From assembly GCA_030837935.1 (NCBI GenBank), contig JAUQXU010000077.1, forward strand, positions 1 to 5,539: a stretch of 5,539 bases of DNA, given 5' to 3'. The translations under genes and the position numbers were made by a program. Within the stretch, counting starts at the first letter, position 1, and the number at the start of each line of letters is the position of its first letter. Of this stretch, positions 1 to 5,539 are shown piece by piece. Source of the DNA: Candidatus Brocadia sp. Lineage in GTDB: Bacteria > Planctomycetota > Brocadiia > Brocadiales > Brocadiaceae. A model generated the notes under the pieces. That model searched no databases. It was not told the origin of the DNA and saw nothing but the letters and a program-made list of their open reading frames with translations.

Positions 1-190
1 TCGCTCTACAGATAACAAGTCGCCGAAGGCCTAATTTAATTGATTGTTTTCGGCAGTCTGATGAAGGTAAACATGCCATTGAATCACCCTCGGCAAGGGC
101 ATAGGTGATGTGATATATCTTGTTTTTGAAGTATCGGTAATGATATATCCTAACGCAGCATAGCCGCAATCAAATCCCCATTGCCAAAGG

Positions 191-240
191 AAACAACCCC
201 CTATATCCCCCTTTGTTAAGGGGGACTGAGGGGATTGTTT
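191..240. repeat. Imperfect palindromic repeat (C5/G5 type)
   Basis: The core stem pairs CCCCCTT (207-213) with AAGGGGG (218-224) around a TGTT loop. After an unpaired 5-nt internal loop on each side (202-206, 225-229), CCCC (198-201) pairs with GGGG (230-233). After a single C/A mismatch, AAACAA (191-196) pairs with TTGTTT (235-240). The arms are therefore symmetrical over all 50 bp. Similar 'CCCCCTATATCCCCC' units are dispersed in many repeat-rich environmental bacteria (recalled, not searched). It could act as a transcript-end hairpin for a gene to the left, but no T-tract tight against the stem supports a classical terminator. Confidence 0.75.
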
Positions 241-295
241 TAAAAACCTTGTATAAAAATAGTGTAACAATTTAGCTTTTTGAAAATATCTTTCA

Positions 296-392
296 ACTGC
301 TCGCTCCCAAACTCCTGTTTGGGAGTGTAATGGACAAGAAACTCAGTTTCTATGCAATTGTGTTCCCAAACAGGAGTTTGGGAACAAGCAGT
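296..392. repeat. 97-bp cruciform-type inverted repeat
   Basis: The arms 296-324 and 364-392 are reverse complements with only two mismatches over 29 bp. The inner 19 bp are perfect (CCCAAACTCCTGTTTGGGA at 306-324 against its complement at 364-382). Each arm is itself a hairpin: 304-312 with 317-325, and 362-371 with 376-385. A third, central hairpin pairs AGAAACT (337-343) with AGTTTCT (345-351) around one base. The three-hairpin layout is that of a dispersed palindromic or MITE-like element with no coding capacity. I see no convincing target duplication at its ends, so mobility is inferred only from the form. Confidence 0.8.
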
Positions 393-539
393 GGCGGTTT
401 ATTTAAAGGCAATTTTTCAAACGGCTAAAATGTTACAAAACAGTCTCCATTCTTTTTTTGTGCTCGTTGTGTCTTTGTAGTTCGAAAAACTTACCGAAAA
501 AAATGACCGTTTACTTTTTAGAAGTAACAATATGCCCTT

Positions 540-568
540 TTGACATGCCTGGTTAAATCTGCTATCTT
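540..568 (+). promoter_or_regulatory. Strong sigma70-type promoter
   Basis: A perfect -35 box TTGACA (540-545) is separated by exactly 17 nt from a -10 box TATCTT (563-568, 4 of 6 consensus positions). Transcription would start near 575, leaving a leader of about 25 nt before the ATG at 600 with its strong ribosome-binding site. The promoter evidently belonged to the antitoxin-like gene that starts at 600. Since that frame stops after 18 codons and no terminator is visible before 805, the same promoter could now transcribe the large NTPase gene. Confidence 0.6.
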
Positions 569-588
569 TGTGCCAATACTGTAATCAC

Positions 589-594
589 AGGAGG
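589..594 (+). promoter_or_regulatory. Perfect Shine-Dalgarno for the ATG at 600
   Basis: AGGAGG lies 5 nt before the ATG at 600. This is the best ribosome-binding site in the window, yet it serves only an 18-codon frame. It shows that a genuine, well-translated gene once began here. Confidence 0.7.
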
Positions 595-599
595 CTAAT

Positions 600-656
600 A
601 TGGTACGTACTCAAATTCAATTGACAGAAGAACAGGGTTTTCATTGCATTCCTTAA
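600..656 (+). pseudogene. Truncated ribbon-helix-helix antitoxin start (remnant)
   Basis: The frame reads MVRTQIQLTEEQ and then GFHCIP before a TAA at 654-656, 18 residues in all. The first twelve residues match, from memory, the typical opening of short RHH/CopG-like antitoxins (MVRTQIQLTEEQ followed by a run such as A/V-x-x-L-K-x-L-A), which bind DNA through the N-terminal beta strand and pair with PIN-domain or similar toxins. Homology appears to end at about base 635; the downstream DNA to 804 shows neither the rest of an antitoxin nor a toxin. Promoter and Shine-Dalgarno are intact, so the break is inside the gene and not upstream of it. Alternative reading: a leader peptide upstream of the large gene. 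I favour a remnant, because the peptide looks like an antitoxin start and the tail looks like random sequence. Confidence 0.55.
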
Positions 657-778
657 ATACTTGATTATTTGTTTTTGGCAGTTGGGGCAAGAAGACAATC
701 ATTCGCAAATTGGGTTTTTTCTCAAACGAATTTTCTGTTGGGATACCTATCTTTTGCATACCTGAGAAATATTCTTTT

Positions 779-786
779 TATATAAA
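779..786 (+). promoter_or_regulatory. Possible -10 element of the NTPase gene
   Basis: TATATAAA sits 19 nt before the ATG at 805. It contains TATAAA (781-786, five of six -10 positions). No good -35 box is found at 16-18 nt; the nearest candidate, TTGCAT at 754-759, matches poorly and is too far. If used, transcription would begin near 792. This is a weak call. The stronger promoter at 540 may be the real driver. Confidence 0.2.
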
Positions 787-804
787 TGTAGATTCCAAAA
801 AAGG

Positions 805-3800
805 ATGTGTCCCTCATTTGATCAAAAAGGAGTTTTCGGGGAAAATATAGGACAACGGGACTCAGAATACATATCAATGGAAAACATGAATCGACTATTA
901 GAACATGATCAAACTCGCGAAGCCACTTCATCAATACGTGGTTACGTGTATCAAGCATATCAGAGTGTTCTTGCTTGGATGCGCCTCAAAGATGAAGATG
1001 TTTTGTTTTTAGAGGCAGCGGAAGACTTCGATATTCACGAGGTCGATTCAGTAATTGTTACGGGAGTTAAAGATACGGCAGGCAGTGGGTCGATAACTCT
1101 TCGTTCAGTTGATGTCGTTGACGCAATCAACAACTATTGGCGGCACAAGCAAAGCAACCCTGAGAGAATCATTCGATTTAGGTTTCTGACGACTGCGATT
1201 ACAGGACAAGAGAAAGGAATCACCTTTGGCGTGGTCGGAAAAGGAATTGATTATTGGACCATGGCTGCCAGAGATGAGCAGGTTGCTGTCGAACCGATCA
1301 AGGACTTTTTATTAGACTTAGCGCTAGATGAACCACTAAAAGCGTTTCTTAGAACATGCGATGACAGGTCTCTGCGAAGAGATCTAATTTTGGGAATTCA
1401 GTGGGATACTGGCAGTAAGCCAAAAGATGGGCTTATTGCAGATATTGAAGAACGACTTATTAACCATGGTGATCGTAAAGGTATAGACTCCTATTATTCA
1501 CAGAAAGCACTCGACACACTTCTCCGAAGAATTGTTGACCTCCTAAGTTCCCAAGGTAATCGGCGTTTGACCTATGCGGAATTCTGTATGGCTTTTGATG
1601 AAGCAACTATGGAGTCAATGCCAAAGGGAGAGGCTGCTGCGTTACGTAGCATTATTAGCCAATTACATCCGCTGGCCAAAACGTCAATCCTTACAACCTT
1701 AATGCAGTCTCCGCGTATTTTGGGTAAACCGTTACCTCTTGTCCAAGGGGCGGTGCCGAGAGACGAACTTGTAGCAAAATATGCAGCTATTTTACGACAC
1801 CATGGAGCTATTATTCTCTGTGGTAGTACCGGTCTTGGCAAAACATCCTTAGCCCGCATGGTTACAGACCAATTTGGGGGAGAATGGGCTTGGGCCTGTT
1901 TTCGAGGCCGAGAACCTGCACAGATCGCTGATCTTCTGAGTCGCGCAGCATTCGAAATCAAGACATATGAACTAACCTCACAAATCGTTTTAGATGATCT
2001 TGACTTTGGGGCGGTGGCAAAATTTGAGAGGGAGTTGCTTGCCCTTGTTTTTTCTATGGTGAACGTCGGAGGTTTTGTCGTTATAACAGGCCCATCTCTT
2101 TGTCCGCCTGACTTACTTAATAAGTTGTGGCTACACCCTGAATGTAACCAAGCGGTACCCTACCTCGATGAAAGTGATGTCGCAGCAGTCGCCTTGCTTC
2201 ATGGCTTAGAAGATAATCAGAAGCTCCAGAAATGGAGCCATGTGATCTGGTTAACAACTCAAGGTCACCCACAGCTTGTGCATGCACGCATACGGAATCT
2301 CCAAAGCAAGAATTGGCCGCCAGTAGAAGAGATGACATGGCTCCAAGGGGAGGACCTGCAACCTGAACTGGATGCTTCACGTCGGAGGCTTTCCAATGAA
2401 ATACCTTCACATGGGGCTCGGTCTCTGGCTTACCGTCTAAGCCTAATAGTAGATCATTTCTCTCGTAAAACAGCTCTCAACTTGGCTCAACTTCCACCAC
2501 CAATCTCACTTGCAGGTGAAAGCTTTGATCTATTAGTTGGCCCTTGGATAGAAAAAATTGGAGAAGATAGCTATCGCGTATCGCCGCTCCTGCTTCATCA
2601 AGGCAAAGAAGTTCTAACGCTCGCTGAAACAAATGCGGTTCACGAGAAAATAGCGTTGGAAATATTGGGAAGAAGGAGTTTATCTCCCTCTGATGTAGGT
2701 ACCGTACTATCCCATGCGCTCATTGCAAGATCAGAGCAAGCACTTATCCAAGTAACACATGCCATAATTACTGCTAAATATGAGGTTTGGCGGGCTATCG
2801 GGGATACAGTCTTTTGGTTTTCAGCTATAGCTCTTGAACCTGGACAACAGATATTCGGAGAAAACCTTTTCATTGATTTCATGTTGCGACTTTCGCAATT
2901 TCGTGTCGCTGTTGCAAACAAGCAAATAGATAAAGCACATGCTATTATGGATCGGACTTGTGAGGTACTCGCAATGCAAAAGGAAGAGGTTGCTATAGCT
3001 AACACTGCCATGGCGTATTTGACCTTTCTTCTCGCCATTGAAATTCCTATTCCTCCACGTCGTTCAGTTGATATGCTTTCACGTTTAATTGATATTAGTA
3101 GGACTAAGGACGATTTTGGAGATATGTTACAGCGATTGCTAGATAAGGATACATTAGGTCTATCCTTGGCTGGATTGTCACCTGCTCAAACGCTATTTAC
3201 TTTTGAAGCAGCGCGAATTACAGGTTTAGAAGATATGAAGGAGTTGCTTGAAGCTTTAAATGACCTTGAGTCTGAAAAACGATCCTATCTTCTTGCAGCG
3301 CTTGAAACTTCAGACGTTGTGGGTGCGGACTTGTTGGTAGGGTCCGCATGGTGGAGAGATGCTTCGAAAGACCAACTTGATATAGGCAAAGCTATTTCTA
3401 TCCTCCGTTTTGCAGTAAAAGTTGGACAGGCCTGGCAGGCTCCAAAACTTGTTCGTGCTGCTTACGTGGCAATGTCAGTCATACATGACGAATATGGTAA
3501 TGCACCAGATGCGGCCTTATCAATTCTTGATGAGGCAGAGGAAGTGGTTGGGAAAAATGATGCACGCCTCCTAAACCAACGGGCAAAGGTATTCCTCCAT
3601 CTGTCGCGGGACCTTGAAGCATTAGAACTTTTTGAACGAGCGCTTGAGTTTGGGGCATTGCCAAATATTGAGCAAATGTTTGCTGCGCGCTCTGGTGGCA
3701 TTGCAGCAGCTCGAGCTCGTACCGGGGATTGGTCGAGAGCGGAGCACCTTTTTTTGACTGGTTCACGTGTTGCCACCCAAACTGAAGACATGAATCGAAT

Positions 3801-4926
3801 GGCAGTCGGTCTGTTAGCTGACGCTGCTTTTGCCCGATGGAAGCAAGGTAAGGAGGTTGAGTCGTTAACGCTTTATTCGGATGTATTGAAAAAACTAGAA
3901 TCGATACCAATCGATGATAATCTCAAAAATCGTCATTTGCATGCTGTCGTCAGGCACTCGCTTCTATGGATTGATCATACGGATGATGCAAATGGAAATA
4001 GCATTGCAGAACCCTTCCCTGGGGTTTGCAGTAACCAGGAGCCGCATGAAGGATTTAAGGACTTAGAAATCAAAGATATGCCCACCATTTGGGGCATGCT
4101 TGGAAGTTTAGATACTAAGTTAGGAACTGGCCTTCAATTGGCTAAAATGGGAAAGGAGAGATGCGGTGGAAAACTGCCTCTTCTGATGGAAAGTTCACAA
4201 AGATATTCCAGTTATCAAGCACTTTTTAAAAATATCAATGTTGCATCGGCCATTCATGTGTTTGTTGAGATGTATGAATCGCTACAGTTTATAAAAACAA
4301 TGGAAGATAAAAAGCTTGATGGGTGGGCAACAACTGAAATCCCGCCGCTCCCGGCTGATTATTGGAGCTTTCCAGACAAAAGAGAGGACTTATTGCATAG
4401 GTTGCTATCTGTTGCTATTACTGCGACATGCCATGATTTAAACGCTCCATTGCCTCTAGATAATTGGCAGAATGATTTAGCAGTGTATGGAATAAAAGGG
4501 TTTGAGGTTGATCAATTTATTGACATTATTACTGGCAAAGTGCAGCCTAAATCTGATAATTTTTTACAAACTGCCGCCAATTGCTTGTATCGCATTCGCG
4601 AACAATCACTTTCTCCAAATGATTTATTTGTTGTCCACTTTAGATTGTTGAATTTTCTTGCGCTAGGCGAATGGGGCAATTACTCAGGAAAACCATTTGC
4701 TAACCTACTATCTCAACAATGGCAACATGTAGCTGATTACCAAAAGTTTGCTTTCAATTCGCCAAAGCTTTATGTGCCGATGTTACATGAAAAATGTGCA
4801 GACACAATTTTAAGTGGTTACTCTAAAGCAGCCTCCATCTTAGAAGTCGCTGCATCAGCCACCGGTGTTCGCCTAGCAACATTGGGGCTTCAGTTTTTGT
4901 CACAAATTAAGGACAGGAGAAAATAG
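805..4926 (+). CDS. Avs-like STAND NTPase with Cap4/DUF4297-like nuclease and TPR repeats
   Basis: Likely a cytoplasmic single-protein phage-defence sensor and effector; the role is inferred from architecture. Residues count from ATG 805. (1) Residues about 38-160 resemble the Cap4/DUF4297 dsDNA nuclease: IRGYVYQ (44-50), LEAAEDFDI (E70, E73, D74), then VKDTAGSGSITLRS with K89, and FLTTA (127-131). The expected QxK reads G87-V-K89. (2) A STAND ATPase: Walker A GSTGLGKT (340-347), Walker B IVLDDLD (394-400), VVITG (425-429), GHP (487-489), and a winged-helix-like segment about 540-600 ending YRVSPLL. (3) TPR-like helical pairs at about 885-950, 954-990 and 997-1035. (4) About 1040-1373, unrecognised. 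No signal peptide or membrane segment is seen. Start: an in-frame stop at 763-765 bounds it. ATG 805 has AAAAGG abutting it with no spacer; ATG 877 (residue 25) or 886 sit closer to the conserved domain, so either may be the true start. There is no partner gene. The Walker B region lacks the DGxDE pattern of NACHT proteins. Assignment to a numbered Avs type is not possible here. Confidence 0.88.
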   Translation: MCPSFDQKGVFGENIGQRDSEYISMENMNRLLEHDQTREATSSIRGYVYQAYQSVLAWMRLKDEDVLFLEAAEDFDIHEVDSVIVTGVKDTAGSGSITLRSVDVVDAINNYWRHKQSNPERIIRFRFLTTAITGQEKGITFGVVGKGIDYWTMAARDEQVAVEPIKDFLLDLALDEPLKAFLRTCDDRSLRRDLILGIQWDTGSKPKDGLIADIEERLINHGDRKGIDSYYSQKALDTLLRRIVDLLSSQGNRRLTYAEFCMAFDEATMESMPKGEAAALRSIISQLHPLAKTSILTTLMQSPRILGKPLPLVQGAVPRDELVAKYAAILRHHGAIILCGSTGLGKTSLARMVTDQFGGEWAWACFRGREPAQIADLLSRAAFEIKTYELTSQIVLDDLDFGAVAKFERELLALVFSMVNVGGFVVITGPSLCPPDLLNKLWLHPECNQAVPYLDESDVAAVALLHGLEDNQKLQKWSHVIWLTTQGHPQLVHARIRNLQSKNWPPVEEMTWLQGEDLQPELDASRRRLSNEIPSHGARSLAYRLSLIVDHFSRKTALNLAQLPPPISLAGESFDLLVGPWIEKIGEDSYRVSPLLLHQGKEVLTLAETNAVHEKIALEILGRRSLSPSDVGTVLSHALIARSEQALIQVTHAIITAKYEVWRAIGDTVFWFSAIALEPGQQIFGENLFIDFMLRLSQFRVAVANKQIDKAHAIMDRTCEVLAMQKEEVAIANTAMAYLTFLLAIEIPIPPRRSVDMLSRLIDISRTKDDFGDMLQRLLDKDTLGLSLAGLSPAQTLFTFEAARITGLEDMKELLEALNDLESEKRSYLLAALETSDVVGADLLVGSAWWRDASKDQLDIGKAISILRFAVKVGQAWQAPKLVRAAYVAMSVIHDEYGNAPDAALSILDEAEEVVGKNDARLLNQRAKVFLHLSRDLEALELFERALEFGALPNIEQMFAARSGGIAAARARTGDWSRAEHLFLTGSRVATQTEDMNRMAVGLLADAAFARWKQGKEVESLTLYSDVLKKLESIPIDDNLKNRHLHAVVRHSLLWIDHTDDANGNSIAEPFPGVCSNQEPHEGFKDLEIKDMPTIWGMLGSLDTKLGTGLQLAKMGKERCGGKLPLLMESSQRYSSYQALFKNINVASAIHVFVEMYESLQFIKTMEDKKLDGWATTEIPPLPADYWSFPDKREDLLHRLLSVAITATCHDLNAPLPLDNWQNDLAVYGIKGFEVDQFIDIITGKVQPKSDNFLQTAANCLYRIREQSLSPNDLFVVHFRLLNFLALGEWGNYSGKPFANLLSQQWQHVADYQKFAFNSPKLYVPMLHEKCADTILSGYSKAASILEVAASATGVRLATLGLQFLSQIKDRRK

Positions 4927-4983
4927 CTAATAACCACAACGTGGAGTCGAGTCTTGCTTCTGCCGTTTGCAGTATTGTATAAG

Positions 4984-5010
4984 GTTGGGTTGGACGAAGC
5001 AAAACCCAAC
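4984..5010. repeat. GTTGGGTT hairpin repeat
   Basis: GTTGGGTT (4984-4991) pairs perfectly with AACCCAAC (5003-5010) around an 11-nt loop containing ACGAAGC. Repeats of the form GTTGGGTT-cgaagc-AACCCAAC are widespread between genes in repeat-rich environmental genomes (recalled). Lying 57 nt after the stop codon, it could help end transcription of the NTPase gene, although the following sequence (AACTTACTTT) is only weakly T-rich. A diverged, inverted copy is found at 5461-5488. Confidence 0.65.
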
Positions 5011-5032
5011 AACTTACTTTGCCGTAATAACC

Positions 5033-5175
5033 CAATGTCATTAAGTTAAGCAGAATGTCATTCTGAACGACCAACGGGAGTGAAGAATCCCATGGTTTGT
5101 AAAATGAGATTCTTCGTCGCTTCGCTTCTCAGAATGATAATTTGCCTGCAATGGTCGCTTAACATAATGACATTA
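5033..5175. mobile_element. 143-bp MITE-like element with TIRs and 10-bp target duplication
   Basis: The ends are 19-bp terminal inverted repeats: CAATGTCATTAAGTTAAGC at 5033-5051 and the reverse complement of TAATGTCATTATGTTAAGC at 5157-5175 (two mismatches, one at the outermost base). A 10-bp direct repeat CGTAATAACC lies flush outside both ends (5023-5032 and 5176-5185), the signature of a transposition target duplication. There is no coding capacity, so the element must depend on a transposase elsewhere. A 10-bp duplication and this TIR style would suit an IS4-type transposase, but that family link is from memory and is not shown by the sequence. The interior carries a separate nested palindrome (5058-5137). 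Confidence 0.8.
5058..5137. repeat. Nested palindrome inside the MITE (TCATTCTGA...TCAGAATGA)
   Basis: TCATTCTGA (5058-5066) pairs with TCAGAATGA (5129-5137), and GAAGAATC (5082-5089) pairs with GATTCTTC (5108-5115), giving a long two-step stem with unpaired segments between. 'TCATTCTGAnCGA...GAAGAATC' units occur as stand-alone dispersed repeats in many environmental bacteria (recalled). Its presence within the TIRs makes the element look composite: either a repeat inserted in a repeat, or one captured as MITE cargo. Confidence 0.7.
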
Positions 5176-5220
5176 CGTAATAACCTGCAAGAGAGAAAAC
5201 ATAGTATACCATGAAGAACA

Positions 5221-5331
5221 TGTAGCGCCGATCGTTCGACTGAGCGCTCATGACGAAGTCCCTTGTGGTCGGCCAAACACGGGGGAGACTTCGTCGTGAG
5301 CTCAGTCGAACGATGAATCACCAGCGCTACA
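5221..5331. repeat. 111-bp nested palindromic repeat
   Basis: The outer arms TGTAGCGC (5221-5228) and GCGCTACA (5324-5331) are perfect 8-bp inverted repeats. Inside, 5231-5260 and 5287-5314 pair almost completely: 15 bp perfect (ATCGTTCGACTGAGC with 5300-5314), then a 2-nt bulge and one wobble, then GACGAAGTC (5252-5260) with 5287-5295. The loop is about 26 nt. Such a stem would form a very stable hairpin in RNA from either strand. No flanking duplication is evident. It belongs to a 'CGTTCGACTGAGC...GACGAAGTC' style of dispersed repeat that I recall from other genomes. Confidence 0.8.
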
Positions 5332-5460
5332 GATTCTGACTCATTCAGGCCAGGCATGTTGCCAAGAAACACACATTGAGAATTCGTTTATTTGTCTTAC
5401 TTCCCGATCATATCCATGGTATTAGGACATGTGATGTAAAAATAGGAATGAATAGTAATT

Positions 5461-5488
5461 TGTTGTGTTTCGCTTTACTCAACCTAAC
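5461..5488. repeat. Diverged inverted copy of the GTTGGGTT repeat
   Basis: Read on the minus strand, this 28-bp unit aligns with 4984-5011 at about 21 of 28 positions, including the shared AAGC in the loop and the GTT(A/G)GGTT and AAAC(A/C)CAACA ends. The two copies are in opposite orientation and bracket the MITE and the nested palindrome. Confidence 0.55.
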
Positions 5489-5509
5489 CTGCACAATTGT
5501 AACGTCCTT

Positions 5510-5539
5510 CCTGTCTGCGTGCGGTTACGTACAGGCAGA
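5510..5539. repeat. Imperfect hairpin at the window edge
   Basis: CCTGTCTGCGTGCG (5510-5523) pairs with 5526-5539 at 11 of 14 positions if G-U wobbles are allowed; the three mismatches are all C-A. The pattern of transitions only is what a decaying perfect palindrome would give. The unit may continue beyond the window. Confidence 0.45.

Larger units (their letters stand above)
1..599. other. Left intergenic region with repeats, no intact gene
   Basis: No convincing coding sequence is present. Short open frames run in from the left edge, one ending at 32-34 and another at 102-104. Either could be the tail of a gene outside the window, but neither peptide is recognisable. Bases 1-190 show nothing beyond a 9-bp direct repeat TGATATATC (111-119 and 141-149), probably chance. 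Two palindromic repeats follow (191-240, 296-392). Bases 393-539 are AT-rich. The part around 451-488 (T-run, then GTGCTCGTTGTGTCTTTGTAG) resembles a low-complexity CTTTGTGTCTTTGTGG-type dispersed remnant that I know from other environmental genomes. A 6-bp hairpin TTACTT/AAGTAA (511-527) lies just upstream of the promoter at 540 and could be an operator half-site pair, but this is weak. Confidence 0.6.
4927..5539. other. Right intergenic region packed with repeats, no gene
   Basis: No open frame here looks like a gene. The longest antisense frame (5058-5372) runs straight through two palindromic repeats and is explained by them. The stretch holds five repeat units described separately. Just after the stop codon a minor hairpin CCAC-AAC-GTGG (4934-4944) is present but lacks a following T-tract, so I do not call it a terminator. 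Bases 5332-5460 between repeats show nothing recognisable. Confidence 0.65.

Noticed and set aside
1..104. Tails of forward genes entering from the left (stops at 32-34 and 102-104)
   Set aside because: Both peptides are short and unrecognisable, and they cannot be told apart from random open frames.
111..149. Direct repeat TGATATATC as a regulator-binding pair
   Set aside because: Nine AT-rich bases repeated once in 40 bp is easily chance, and no gene lies next to it.
31..270. 79-residue antisense open frame
   Set aside because: It runs through the 191-240 palindrome, whose translation explains its middle part; the rest shows no recognisable motif and no ribosome-binding site was apparent.
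191..392. CRISPR array
   Set aside because: The repeats are inverted and of different sequence, with no regular direct repeats and spacers.
722..958. 78-residue antisense frame over the NTPase start
   Set aside because: It overlaps the real gene start and its composition looks like a shadow of AT-rich leader DNA.
1822..2004. NACHT-type NTPase
   Set aside because: The Walker B region is IVLDDLD without the following small-residue/acidic pattern typical of NACHT; the GHP motif and winged-helix-like part fit general STAND/Avs proteins better.
1572..3910. Several antisense frames of 97-143 residues
   Set aside because: They lie wholly inside the NTPase gene, which has clear domains in its own frame.
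4934..5010. Rho-independent terminator for the NTPase gene
   Set aside because: Hairpins at 4934-4944 and 4984-5010 lack a T-tract directly after the stem; termination here is possible but not supported.
5058..5372. 104-residue antisense frame downstream
   Set aside because: It is largely made of the MITE interior and the 5221-5331 palindrome, so the open frame is a by-product of repeats.

Overview
The window holds one large intact gene on the + strand (805-4926), set in roughly 800 bp of repeat-rich intergenic DNA on the left and 600 bp on the right. The gene encodes a single-protein, Avs-like STAND NTPase of 1373 aa. It has an N-terminal Cap4/DUF4297-like PD-(D/E)xK nuclease region, a central P-loop STAND ATPase with a winged-helix-like segment, TPR-type helical repeats, and a C-terminal part I do not recognise. 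By analogy with known Avs proteins it is most likely a phage-defence sensor that destroys DNA when it detects a phage protein. That role is inferred from architecture only. One catalytic-motif position is unusual: the expected QxK reads GVK.

Left side (1-804). Two dispersed palindromic repeats (191-240 and 296-392) are followed by an AT-rich stretch. Next comes a very good sigma70-type promoter (540-568), a perfect Shine-Dalgarno (589-594) and an ATG at 600. That ATG opens the first dozen codons of what looks like a ribbon-helix-helix antitoxin gene, then runs into unrelated sequence and stops at 654-656. The large gene starts about 150 bp further on, so the expression signals of a dead toxin-antitoxin locus may now drive it.

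Right side (4927-5539). No gene is supported. The space is packed with repeats: a short GTTGGGTT hairpin (4984-5010); a 143-bp MITE-like element (5033-5175) with 19-bp terminal inverted repeats and a flush 10-bp target duplication; a 111-bp nested palindrome (5221-5331); an inverted, diverged copy of the GTTGGGTT repeat (5461-5488); and an imperfect hairpin at the window edge (5510-5539).

Organism. Moderate GC and many families of dispersed palindromes fit a repeat-rich environmental bacterium with a large accessory genome. I have seen repeats of this style in anammox planctomycetes (Brocadia-like), filamentous cyanobacteria and large sulphur bacteria, but the sequence does not settle which. 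The gene in isolation, the decayed antitoxin and the MITE-type repeats all point to an accessory (defence-type) region and not to core chromosome.
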